Positions 43,736 to 54,820 of a DNA stretch of 64,000 nt are shown here, one piece after another. Every line of letters starts with the position of its first letter. Positions within the stretch are counted from its first letter, which is position 1. The DNA lies in NCBI GenBank assembly GCA_036172665.1, contig CM069874.1:49768707-49832706 (forward strand), written 5' to 3'. Position numbers and translations under genes: made by a program. The notes under the pieces are model-generated. The model was given only the letters and a program-made list of their open reading frames with translations, was not told where the DNA came from and did not search any database. This stretch comes from Prosopocoilus inquinatus. Lineage: Eukaryota > Arthropoda > Insecta > Coleoptera > Lucanidae.

Positions 43736-43861
43736 TTATTTCTGTTTCCTGTAAGAAATCCCTTGTTTTTACTTTTAAATATTTAGCTGAGTTCTTAGCT
43801 GCTCCACTTTGCAAGTTAATAAATCAATTCTTTTGTGACGGTTCTCTCCTTTCCAGCTCTA

Positions 43862-45325
43862 AAAGCAGCTAAAAAAATTCCTGAATATAAGAAAGGCAAA
43901 AAAACAGAAATAAGAAATTACAGACCTATTTCTGTCTTGTCCATCTTCTCAAAAATTTTTGAAAAAGCAATGTTAGCTAGATTATTAATTTATGCGATGT
44001 CAAAGATACCATAAATAAAAATCAATTTGGCTATAGAAATTCGACAAATGATGCACTAGGTCTTGCATACAATATTATTTTGAGGAATATCGAGCTCTAG
44101 AAAAGATGGTTGGAATTTATCTTGACGTCACTAAGGCTTCTGACATTGTGTAGTTGCGGAAACATAAAGCGGGACAAGTCTTATAACGAAATTTCCGATT
44201 ATTTTGATAGTGTGAAGTTTCCTTGGTGACGGTCGTGACCTTTCTAATTAATTTATTACCATATAAAATAGCGACATCTTACTATCGCTTTTTGAGGCTG
44301 CTCGAGGTTCTCACTGCAATCAAAAACGATTTGCACAAAATTTTTCTATAATTTATTACCGTCAGTGAACGTCAGAAATAACTTGACAAATTGAGTTCTT
44401 AAGAATGTATCGTCTTTCTAAGGGAAATGTAAGTGAAAATTTTCGACCAGTGAATCAAATGGAATTAGTGAAGCCTTTGGAATAATTATGTGTCATTTTG
44501 GATGTGGAATATGTATATTAGAAATCTTAATTCAATCAATGTCCGGACATTTGCATTCAATAATTCAATCGAAAGGCTGCATGACTGTTACTTTGTTTCA
44601 TTTTATTTCGCGTGGCAATAATTAGTAAAGTAAAATAAAAACTAACTATTACACTAGTATGATTTATTTGTATGAGGTATTTGTTCGTTATAATTTTTAA
44701 ATATAAACGGAATGATTAATCATTTTACTTAATGTGAAGGTTGATAAATTACCATAGTTACCGAAATTTAGAAGTAAGGTTTAAACTAACGAAAGTTTAC
44801 TGTCCCGCTTTCTGTTTCCCCAATTGTACATCACGACACACTTCTGCACAAATTAAACCAATATGGTGTACGTGGTCCTACCTTGAACTGGATTATTGTT
44901 TTTTAAAAAACGTTTCGAGATTGTGTCTTGGCTAGGTGGAAAGTCGAAAGTAACTCAATTGCAATATGGGGTTTCACAGGGCAGTATACTCGGGCCACTA
45001 CTTTTTATAATATATTTGAATGATTTAAACTCGTTCATTAAATTAGGTGTTATTCATTGTGCAGATGACACTTTCTCAATTTTACATTATAAAACTGGTA
45101 GAGCGACTTAGTTTATTGCTTACGAGCATGACAGATTGGTGCGGCCGGGACAATCTATCATTAATCTATCTATCTATCTGGAATTTGAACTTTTTGTTGA
45201 GAAAAATGTAAAATTTCTAGGACTAATATTTGATTCCGGCTTAACGTGGAGTAACCATTGCCATATTATATCAAAATCACTAAATACTGCATACTATATA
45301 AGTACTTATAGCGTTCTCTAATGGT
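43862..45325 (+). pseudogene. LINE reverse transcriptase interrupted by a MITE
   Basis: 43862-44150 reads PEYKKGKKTEIRNYRPISVL, the RPISVLSIFSKIFE motif, NQFGYRNSTNDAL and a degraded first catalytic segment (DVTKASD in place of D-F-x-K-A-F-D). The text breaks at 44151 and resumes at about 44829 with LLHKLNQYGVRG-like sequence, then QYGVSQGSILGPLLFIIYLNDL and CADDTFSIL (44896-45111), and KFLGLIFDSGLTWSNH (45200-45260). Stops and frameshifts are present. It is a third, distinct LINE copy in this window and sits in the presumed host intron. Confidence 0.8.
44153..44826. mobile_element. TIR element inserted in the LINE
   Basis: The ends are GTTGCGGAAACATAAAGCGGGACA and the near-complement of TGTCCCGCTTTCTGTTTCCCCAATTG, with TA on both sides. 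Removing it joins the two halves of the LINE coding text, confirming insertion. About 675 bp with no recognised reading frame. Confidence 0.75.
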
Positions 45326-45470
45326 GCACAATCAGTATATAGCCATCTGTTATTATTACATGAGTTTAAAATGAGATGAAAATACATTTGGCGTGCATTG
45401 GTGTAGCCATTGAAAAACGCTGTAAGAAAATTGAACGGAAGCGCGGAGAAAAATTCTTATGTCAGATGTA

Positions 45471-47098
45471 TAGGGTGGATTAATTTCGATGTCTCTTATG
45501 GGCATCATCGTAACTATAAGAGATAGAAAAAAACTAGTGGCCAAGTCTCTATCTCTTTTTTGGAGATTAAGTCAATAGTGTAAACAAAAATTGGCTATCT
45601 TCTTTTGTTTTCAAGTTATAGGCAAAAATTTCTATTTATGACTTTTGGTTTTTCGGTCATATCTCGGTTAATTCTAGAGATATTAAAAAACTGCTTAAAC
45701 ATTATTAGGACATTTTTTGGAATGCAATTCAGTGGTGTAGTTGATTTTTTAATATTTCCTTAAATTTTCGAGATATAACATAAAGTTATGTTTTTTTAAA
45801 TAGAAATCAATGCCTTCATTAAATAGACTTCTTTTTTCTGTTTTCAAAAATATATACTTTGTTGGGTTTATTTTTTATAATTAATAGGAAAAACTGTCAT
45901 TTTTGTTATTATCCTTGCGTTAATATCCTAGTCTCAATAGGCTGGGTTCAATACGGTGCGAATCTTTTGTTTTGCAATAAATTTTAACGAGCTTTGAAAT
46001 ATTTTCAGTTTTGTATCGATTGATACTTTCATTAGGAAGAAACGTTGAACGTTCGTGTAATTTTCAGTGTCCGTTTAAAGATTGAAAACAATTTTTATAC
46101 AATTTCCATCGGACAAGAAACGACATTAATAAAAAATTTATAATTGAAGTCGACTCTTGTCCGATGAAATATGTGAGAGAAAATAGTTTTTAAACTTTAA
46201 AAGGGACACTGTGAAATCGCAAGAATACTCTAAGTTTCGCTACCATTTTATAGTTTCGTCAGGAGTTGTCCGGATAAACATAAAGGTAATAATAACTAAA
46301 TTAGAACTAAATTAAGGTTTCTTCTTTTTTGTTTCTGTCGAGTTATATTTTATTAAAAACACGAAAAGCAAAAACAAACACAGAGATAGTAAAATATAAA
46401 CAAAATCGTACATGTATCAAACTAGATTTGCCTGCATTCATATTTAATAATAACAAAAAAGCTTTTGCCAGATCGGTAGCAATGGGTGCTACATTTCTCA
46501 AACGGAATTTTGTAAAATAAAATGTATATGATATTCTTTACGCGGGCAAAACTGTCTAAAGGTTTGTGAGTTCATTAATATTTAATAAAAACAAAAAAAT
46601 GTCTGCACTGTATTGAAGCCAGCCTACTGAGACTGGGGTACAAAAGGATAATAACAAAAATGACAGTTTTTCCTATTAATTATAAAAAATAAACCCAACA
46701 AAGTATATATTTTTGAAAACAGAAAAAAAATGTCTATTTAATGAAGGTATTGCCTACTATGATTTCTATCTAAAAAAACATATCTTTATGTTATACCTCG
46801 AAAATTTAAGGAAATATTAAAAAATCAACTACACCACTGAATTGCATTCCAAAAAGTGTCCTAATAATGTTTAAGCAGTTTTTTAATATCTCTAGAAATA
46901 ACCGAGATATGAAAGAAAAACGAAAAGTTAAAAATAGTAATTTTTGCCTATAACTTGAAAACAAAAGAAGATAGACAATTTTTGTTTACACTATTGACTT
47001 AATCTCCAAAAAAAAGATCGAGACTTGGCCACTAGTTCTTTTCTGTCTCTTATAATTACGGAGATGCCCATAAGAGACATCGAAATTAATCCACCCTG
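45471..47098. mobile_element. Large foldback element with about 500-bp TIRs
   Basis: The ends are TAGGGTGGATTAATTTCGATG and its complement ending CCACCCTG, with TA on both sides. Arms 45471-46000 and about 46570-47098 are close to identical for most of their length (for example AGTGGTGTAGTTGATTTTTT). Inside, 46066-46212 is a second, independent palindrome (CAGTGTCC...TCCATCGGACAAG and inverse). One open frame at 46329-46520 has no known motif. No transposase is recognised. Confidence 0.85.
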
Positions 47099-47404
47099 TA
47101 CATTAGAATTATTGTAGAAAGTTTATTGTTATTTTTACTGCAATTGATGTTAATCTTATTTTAAAATATTGTAATTTATACACGCGCGCCAGTAAATTTT
47201 TACATTATTTTGAAGTAAATAATTGAGATATTTCAAACGAGATAAACTGTATATATAACACTTTGTGGTGGTAATTTTACATTAGGCAATTGTTATTTTT
47301 ACGATATATGTTAAAATTCCTAAATGTACATGTATGTGCTAACGTCAATTTACAATTTTTATTGCAATTTCTACAACAGGTTACATTACACTAAAATACT
47401 TGTA

Positions 47405-48683
47405 CGTGGGCTGCCAGAAAATTCTCTGGCATCTAGTAGGTCTAGAATTGTTAGCGTTTATCAACTGTCATATTTGAAAAATTTGACGTTTTTCGCCTAT
47501 TATTCTATTGACAGTTCCTATCCAACTGAACTAGTTTTGCTTGTACAGCATTTGAGAAAAAGTAATTTTGTTTAAACATGGAAATCTCGCGTGAAAATTT
47601 TCGTGCCATGATTTTTTACGATTTCAAATGTGGTCTGACGCCGAAACAATGCCTCGTTCGGCTTCATTTGGCCTTTGGAGATAAAGCACCACAAAGAGCA
47701 GTGTTTATAATTGATTTGCCGAGTTCCAGCGTGGACGTACCTCTCTCAGTGACAAATTTCGTGAAGGTCGTCCATCAACATCTGTTGTTGCCACTAATGT
47801 AGATGCTGTGCGTGAAATGCTTGAACGAGATCGACATGTGACATACCGTGAGATTCAAGCATCGTTACGCATAGATATGAAAGTAATACACCAGATTTTG
47901 CATTATCATTTGAACGTACGAAAGCTTTGCAGTCGTTGGATCCCACACAATTTAACAGAAGCGCAAAAGTAGGATCGTGTCAAATGGTGCGAAGAAATGC
48001 TCCAGAAATTCAATGGAGGTCGTTCAAATTTAGTTTATAACATCGTTACTGGGATCTATTCGTACGAGCCAGAAAGTAAACAACAATCTACCGTTTGGGT
48101 ATTTCAAAATGAACCAAAACCAACAAAAGTTGTCCGTCCACGCAGTGCTGCGAAGCAAATGATTGCTTGTTTCTTTGGTTTAACTAGACATGTAGCAACC
48201 GTGGCTTTAGAGGATTGAAAAACCGTGAATGCTGATTGGTATACTACAATTTGTTTGCCGGAAGTCATCGATCAAATAAGAAGAAACAATCGAAATCGAC
48301 GAATTATTCTCCGTCATGACAACGCCAGCTCTCACTCAGCCCGTCAAACAGTTGACTTTTTGTCCAACAAAAATGTTGAATTAATGACTCATTGTCCATA
48401 TTCACCTGATTTATCACCTAATGATTTCTTTTTGTTCCCAACTATCAAGAATGAAATGCGTGGTGAGCGATTTTCGTCGGCTGAAGCAGCGGTTGAAACA
48501 TTCCGGACACTGGTTTCTGAGGTAGCATCTTTAGAGTGGAAAACGTGCTTTAGAAATTGGTTCGAGCGTATGCAAAACTGTATTGACGTCAAAGGCGAAT
48601 ACATCGAAAAACAATGACACTGTTTACCAAATTTCATATGCGTTTTTACATACCGTTTCCAGAAACTTTTCCAGCAGCCCACG
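47405..48683 (+). mobile_element. Mariner transposon, copy 1
   Basis: TIRs CGTGGGCTGCCAGAAAATT (47405) and the complement of TTTCCAGCAGCCCACG (48683). TA lies before the left end; the right flank reads TGTA. It carries the same transposase as 54821-56112, in the opposite orientation. It lies in the presumed host intron. Confidence 0.9.
47578..48617 (+). pseudogene. Mariner transposase, copy 1, broken
   Basis: It opens with MEISRENFRAMIFYDFKCG (DNA-binding N-terminus). One base is lost near 47690, a stop replaces a tryptophan at about 47725 and another stop falls near 47970. The segment that should carry the first catalytic aspartate (T-S/G-D-x-x-W) reads NIVTGIYSYEPE, so that aspartate and its neighbours are deleted. 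The second and third aspartates remain (RHDNASSHSA; YSPDLSPNDFFLF). A further stop lies at 48216. It ends in GEYIEKQ. Inactive. Confidence 0.88.
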
Positions 48684-48730
48684 TGTATAGTGCATGAGGC
48701 ACATGCTGTCACAATACGAACTCGCGTGTG

Positions 48731-48766
48731 CTGTAAAATCTATTGCAATTGCAATAGATTTTACAG
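48731..48766. repeat. Perfect 36-bp palindrome
   Basis: The half-site CTGTAAAATCTATTGCAA is followed directly by its exact complement, with no loop. It lies about 50 bp beyond the mariner end. Confidence 0.9.
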
Positions 48767-49084
48767 AATATTTTTCTCCGTGAGTGTATCTATTGAGATA
48801 ATGAGATTGTATTATTTTGGTTGCGTACAGTATGGCATTCTTTGTTGGGGAATTCTTTCGCTGCACGGTCTATATTCATAATTCAAAAACGAATTATTAG
48901 AGCCATCTTGGATTAAGTACACGAAGTAGTTGCGGAAATCTTTTTTAAAGAATTAAGGATTCTCACTCTTCCGTTCTTGTTTATTTACAACTGCGTATTG
49001 TATGTATGTTTGTATATTTCTGCAGAAAAAAATTTATAATATGCACTTCGTTCGAATTTCGGACTTATGTATGTATACATAAAA

Positions 49085-49205
49085 AATGAATCATGATTTC
49101 CGTTTTGGATTCAAAGGAGATTAATTTCCGAAATGCCTGCTAATAGATTTATTTCTTGCAATTTCGCACTTGCATGACCTTAGTGAATACGCTCCTAACG
49201 GGACA
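49085..49205. repeat. Partial copy of the 10901-11200 repeat
   Basis: TTTCCGTTTTGGATTCAAAG and TTTCTTGCAATTTCGCACTT through TGACCTTAGTGAATACGCTCC match 11065-11195 in direct orientation. Confidence 0.75.
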
Positions 49206-49362
49206 AAAATTCAAATTCTTCCATCTTATAAAAGATTTCTTTTTAATTTCTCTTAGATAAGCTCGCAAATATTAATTTTCCGGACGCTTATACGCAAAGT
49301 GCAAATCTCCTTTTTCATTTTAAAGCGTTACTTATCTGCGGTAGACCTCTTTAAAGCATTAC

Positions 49363-49490
49363 CTCTTTTTCGTTGGAAGCGTCTTTATCCTCGCTAACGG
49401 AAATCCGCTCACAAAGCTCATCGTCGAGTCGCTCGTAACTGGTTGAACTCTCCGTGCAAACGCACTTCATCCTCGGAAATCGGCACCAGC
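49363..49490 (-). CDS. Host gene exon upstream of the Ras-association-like exon
   Basis: On the minus strand the acceptor (TTATCTTGTTTTCAG) precedes a 128-bp exon ending GAG before a GTAATG donor. Only one frame is open. The first ATG in it (49470-49468) gives 36 codons, MKCVCTESSTSYERLDDELC and an acidic, serine-rich tail, ending in phase 0. That phase matches the next exon (42915-42756). Codons before the ATG (WCRFPR) are also open, so the ATG may be the start or internal. GC content and codon use differ from the AT-rich surroundings. The peptide has no recognised domain and reads like the disordered N-terminal region of a signalling adaptor. Presence of an upstream noncoding exon is inferred from the acceptor. 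Confidence 0.55.
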
Positions 49491-51874
49491 CTGAAAACAA
49501 GATAAGAGAAATTCATTTAGAGATTCTCCGCGCTCAACAAAAATAGCCTGAGCTAAAATTAATATTCTTTTGTATTTCCGATTACTTTTATTTATAATAC
49601 AGCGAATACAACGATATCATCAATACCAATACATCACCAAGCTACTAGTGTTAATATGAAAAAAAAAGCATGTATACAAACTGAATAAAAGTTTAATAAC
49701 ATTCAAATAGAATAGTAGTGAAACGATAAACATTTTTCCAAGTTGCGATATCACGCGGCCAGTTTTTGACCTAAAGTTGTGTGATGACTACAGCATCGAG
49801 GAAAATAGCCCGTCCAATCGCCCAGATGTCGATTACGCATCGTAACACTCCCGGTGTAGCGCAGATCTGAATCGTTCGATTGCCTGGTTTAACAAAGATG
49901 CGCGTTGTTGAGTATTCTCAGGTATTCGAAATTCGAATAGGAAAGAAAATACTAAAATTTCTCAGCTATTAATCGTTATTAGAATTAATTATTAAATAAC
50001 GTTCCAAATTTTTGTTCGTTCATTTCGATTTGCCGTGAGAATGTCTTGTCTTTTAAAGCGAGAAAACGATCTCTCAACATAACAGGTTGTGAGCCGCTTT
50101 CTCTAGGTAAATTTTGAACTCTTCAATATTTACGGAGAGACTGAGCAATCAAATAAATGTCGAATCATCAAAATCAAAATTAATGAGACGCAGAATTCGA
50201 TCTTAGAATCCCCGTAAATGCAGCGAGAAATCGATCCCTGCCGCGCGCGGAATACAACGCCTCTGAGTTTGGACCCTCAGATTCGAGGCCCTAGTGATGA
50301 CATCCATTTTTATGCTGCATTCAAAAATGACTTGTAACGAATTTCATTGCATTTCAAAATTCGCCGCAGTGGCACGATTTGATCGTTTCGTGCGAGATGG
50401 CGTTTTAAGTAACAATCTGATGCAATTTTAGGTAAAAAAAAATTAACCGCAAAATGACATGCCTAAACATTTTCACTAGTTTTCGAGATAACAACCATTC
50501 CAAGCGAACGGACGGGACAATTTGTGGTTTTCTTTTTATGAATACATACCTTCTTTTGGAGTACTGTAATGTGAAAATACGACGTAAACTGAAGATACTT
50601 TTACCTACGTATAAATTTGAAGTACCTACACTTAAGAGATAATAATTAAAGACAATAATTTACGTAACGGACGGGACACTCGAGGACTGTCCTATCCGCT
50701 ACACGACCATTTACTTCCGTTGTAGTAACGGTACCTATCCGAATAATCTTTTAGTGCAAAAACATTTTAACAGACGTACGAGATTTCATGAAAGCGGAAA
50801 CTGTCATAACGAAAAGTGACGGACAGCTGAAAAAGTGTAGAGGTGAAATAATTGCGGAAATAACTGAGATAATGCAGACTGAGCTCCAAACTTTTGTTTT
50901 GTTTGTTTGTTTGTTTTGTCATATAACTCAATAAGTAAACGTCTTTCCGGTAATTTGTCGTATAATTTTACGAGAAGATGTCCACTTGTACTCCTACTGT
51001 TTGATTTGACAACAATTAACTTCGATTTACTTTGATGTTCATTTCTGTTTATGTTTATACATAAGTAATAAGAAAAGAAATACCATGTTTCTTCCTATCC
51101 TCAGTCATGGTAAACTCCAAACGTGGAAGTTGCCGAAAGTTCTTCACTTGTTTACACATGGCAGGTAACGAGTCGACTCGTTCGAATCATCGGTATAGTG
51201 ATGGTGGGAGAGGGTGAGTGAGCGAGTTACTATCCTGTCCGTTCTACCACTGCACTCGGCAAATACTCGCCCGTTTATTTGATCTTTTTGCTGGACTAGG
51301 TATTTACACTACAGTTTATTTTGTTCTTTATATGCCAATCATATAAATCAGAATTAAGAATATGACGTGACTGTTTTGGCAGTGTATTGAATGACATTAC
51401 TGTGACATTTCTATTTTCTGCGCATGTTTTACCACGATTTAGAAATTTGAATTTCTTTGCATTTTATAAAAATTGGAGTTACTTTGTTTGCGTTTCTGTT
51501 ATGCCGCGAAAGATTTTGACAGGGTATACTTTTATAGTAACTTATTTCATATTTTTGGCGTGAAAAAGAGAATGTGAGTCATTTCTTGCCGAGGACTTCT
51601 ATTAAAGAAAGACTTATCAAGGCTTTAAATATCAATGTCAAAACGTTTATAATAGGACACTACAAAAGGTATGAAAAGAAATTACTTTTTTGGAGAATGT
51701 TGAAAGTTACATAATTCATTGTTTATTTTATCCTAGATTTATTAGATAATTGAAAGTTCAACACACATAATAGTAATTACAATGATGTATCTGTCAGGTA
51801 AATACAGGTAAACAAATTAGGCTGCGCTGAAAGTACAGAAAAAACTCCAGGTCATGAAATGTGTGAATGTGGTA
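49491..51874. other. Unassigned DNA upstream of the host exons
   Basis: It may include 5' intron, untranslated exon or promoter, but no element can be pinned. 50210-50300 and 51170-51280 are GC-richer. A TTTG/TTTGT microsatellite lies at 50895-50920. Confidence 0.4.
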
Positions 51875-52258
51875 CAGGGTGTTCCAACTTCTGAAAAAGT
51901 GCGAAAATGCCCCTTTAGAGTCATTTTATCAAGAAAATGTCTTCACAAAAGTTGCGTATGTAATTTAAAACTATTTTTCAAATATTCAGGTTATTCATTT
52001 ATTAAGTTATAAAGATAATATTTTATTTATTTTCTAAATACAACACTGTACATTTTATTATAATTTCGATTAGTCCTTGAGGAGATGATAAAATTGATAT
52101 AATTACTTATTTTTAGTATTTATATTTGATTGGATGTCAAATTGTCAATTTTAATGATATGACAATTAACTTTAGACCAAAATGTTTCTGGATTTCTCTG
52201 CCTTTACTTTACAGTATTCAGTTCATATTGAGAATGTTTTTTCGATTGGAACACCCCG
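51875..52258. mobile_element. 384-bp MITE, TA duplication
   Basis: The ends are CAGGGTGTTCCAACTTCTGAA and the near-complement TTTCGATTGGAACACCCCG, with TA on both sides. AT-rich inside, with no coding sequence. Confidence 0.85.
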
Positions 52259-52387
52259 TATATTATTCTTACAGCCGTGACGCGCAAACAGGTCTATTTT
52301 AGCATCAGTCACGCCACCTTGCGCCACAGAACATTACCTAAGCTTTGCGGTCATTCTAGTAAGATCGAGCAAAAGAGGCATCTGCTA

Positions 52388-52829
52388 TACTCTGCGAATC
52401 TTATAAGACTGCACATAGTAATTATTATCAACGGAAGCATTATTACAATATTTCCAAATTTATTTTATTCGCCATGGTTACCGTGCGTTGTTAGTAATGA
52501 CACTACTGATTTTGAATTGTCAGATTGAATTAAATTGTTCTTTCGATTTATTGTAAAATGTATACAACCGCCGAAAAACTGGAAATGTATGTACACATCA
52601 TTCTCAAATGGAGCTTCATTGACAGAGGTCTTTGCGTTATTTGCCGCCAAATTTCCAGATAGATCAATTATTCCCTTCCTTCCTTTGTGCAATCTGTAAA
52701 CGATTCAGCATTAAGAATTAGGTAGTAACTATAGCAACGTAATGTTAAAACAATTTTATATGATTCAGAAATGTATTATCTGATCACGTAATTTTCGTCT
52801 ATGTGCAGCGTTACAAGATTCTCACTGTA
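52388..52829. mobile_element. MITE of the 21064 repeat family
   Basis: The right end CTGCACATAG...TACAGTGAGAATCTTG, read on the minus strand from 52829, mirrors the left end at 52388 (GAATCTTATAAGACTGCACA). The body (52395-52788) is nearly the same as 21072-21476. It is a shorter version lacking the 3' half seen at 21480-21700. Confidence 0.75.
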
Positions 52830-54820
52830 TAAGGCGTACGATCCGTCAGGAGTATAGTTATTAAGTTAGCCAGCGACGGGTTCGTACCTCGAATAAATAG
52901 AAAGTACATTTTGTAGAAATGTTATTTTGATAGACAAGAGTCGCAGCTCATTGCTATTGTGTTTTTAATTGTGTAAAGCGACAGATTGTAATTAAAGTAT
53001 TCTGGAAATTAACGACTGTAATTTGTGAGCTCCAAATTCGTAACATTATAGTGTCACGAATTGATAAGGGAGTACTCCACCCTGTCGCGATCGGATAAGG
53101 TTTTTTATTCGGAACTTATAAATTCGGCAATGTGCACCATGTAAGGAAACCAGAGTTGACGTATTTATGTTATAAGGCGGTCGCCTCCATGTACCGTTTT
53201 TCCTCCTTATTTAGAGCACTGATTTGCAGGGCAAAACATTGGCGAATGAAAAGTAATAATTAATTTAGGGTCTGTTGGTGCAGCACTGCAAGTAAGTTCA
53301 ACAACTTGAATTTCCATTGTTAGTATGGAATTCCCTCATTTCAAACTTAAAATTCATATTCACAGTTTTGTGTAAAAGCAACGAACTTCTAAATCATACC
53401 ATATTTTACTGTTTTAAGATTGATAATTTTTGAGTCATTATCACATTATCACTTTTCTATGATCAACTTACAGCAACTGGCTGTAAAATATTTTCATTAG
53501 TCTAAGAATCATTCAAGAAATTTATCCAAACACTTTATCGTAGTTTCAGTGATTTGAATAAAAATACGAAATAAATTCAGGAACTAAACGATTTGTTTCA
53601 GGTAATTCCAGTAAGGTGCAAACAGTGTTTCCCGAAAATAACGGAGAAATTCTACAAAATGGTTTAAAAAAATGTTTAAGTAAAATGCTCAACGAAGTCA
53701 TTTAAAGATGTATTTTTCAGCTTCCCAACCCACGATCCCTAAGCGATAGTAACCCGAACTTGAAAATCTGAAATAGCAAAATAAACTTACATTTGATTTT
53801 ATTTATTTTGTAAAAGTTAATTTCATGACATATTTACTGTTCATTAAAGACGCCAACACAAAAGAAAAACTATATTTCAGGTACAAATCTTCTTGAAGTC
53901 AATTGTAACATTTTTGAAAAATCAAATATTTTATGACTAATACCTTTAGTCAACAGTGTGGTCCAGTATGTGATAAATTCACTAAATTTAAGACATTTTC
54001 TCCGCAAGCACCTTTAAATGGAGGTTTTATTATTTTCTCTTTCTTTCACTTGTTTGCTATGTTAAAGTTTCGCACTTTAAAGTCAAATGCAGGTCACGCG
54101 ATGGCGGACCGTAAGCTGTAGTCTTCTATTACTTGTCGTTCGTAAATTAGGTGAAGAACCGAAATAGCTATAGGATAGAGGCTGCTCAGAAACCCCTCTG
54201 CAATCTAATCGATTTCCAACCAGCTTTAAAATATAGGCTAACACGATATTGTGTCCGCGTTGACGCGACATCTCACGAGATAGCAGCATAGCTGTTATTG
54301 GCTAATTTCGGACTGTTTAAAGTGCGCAACGGCACGCCGTAAATTTCAAAATAATAGCTCTGCGGGCCTAAAAAGCTTGTTTCACTACCTGCTTGTTTCC
54401 AGTCTTTTTTTTATTTATAAGTCCTCTTCAGCCTCATTTATCTACCTGTCTCTTGCTTCATTTATTATTTTCTTAAACTCTCAATTGTCCACAAATAAGC
54501 GTACTTGGAGCGCAAGATTTTTCTGCCTAAACATACGATCAAATCTGCGTGCCGTATACGTCACGAACCAACAGCGTTCGAAAGTAAGTGTGTGGCGGCC
54601 TAATCTAATCGACTTAACCAACGCTTTCTTCAAGCAGGCCGACGTACCGCATAAGGAATATCAGATTTCAGGGTACTAACGAGTTTCTGGATGCTGAGTC
54701 TGTAGGCACCCCGTCGCTGAAACATGAACATCTAATTTGAATTGGTATAATCACAATGCCAGAGTAATCAATTTTACATTGAGGTAGTATTTAGTTTTTT
54801 TTTTTTTTGCTATTTAATTA
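52830..54820. other. Unassigned DNA, no supported gene
   Basis: Plus-strand frame 54377-54679 has a donor-like GTAAGTG at 54584, but no acceptor or domain. 54080-54350 is GC-richer without a motif. Confidence 0.4.

Noticed and set aside
54377..54679. 100-codon plus-strand frame with a GTAAGTG donor-like site
   Set aside because: No acceptor, no domain, and AT-rich low-information sequence in the first half.
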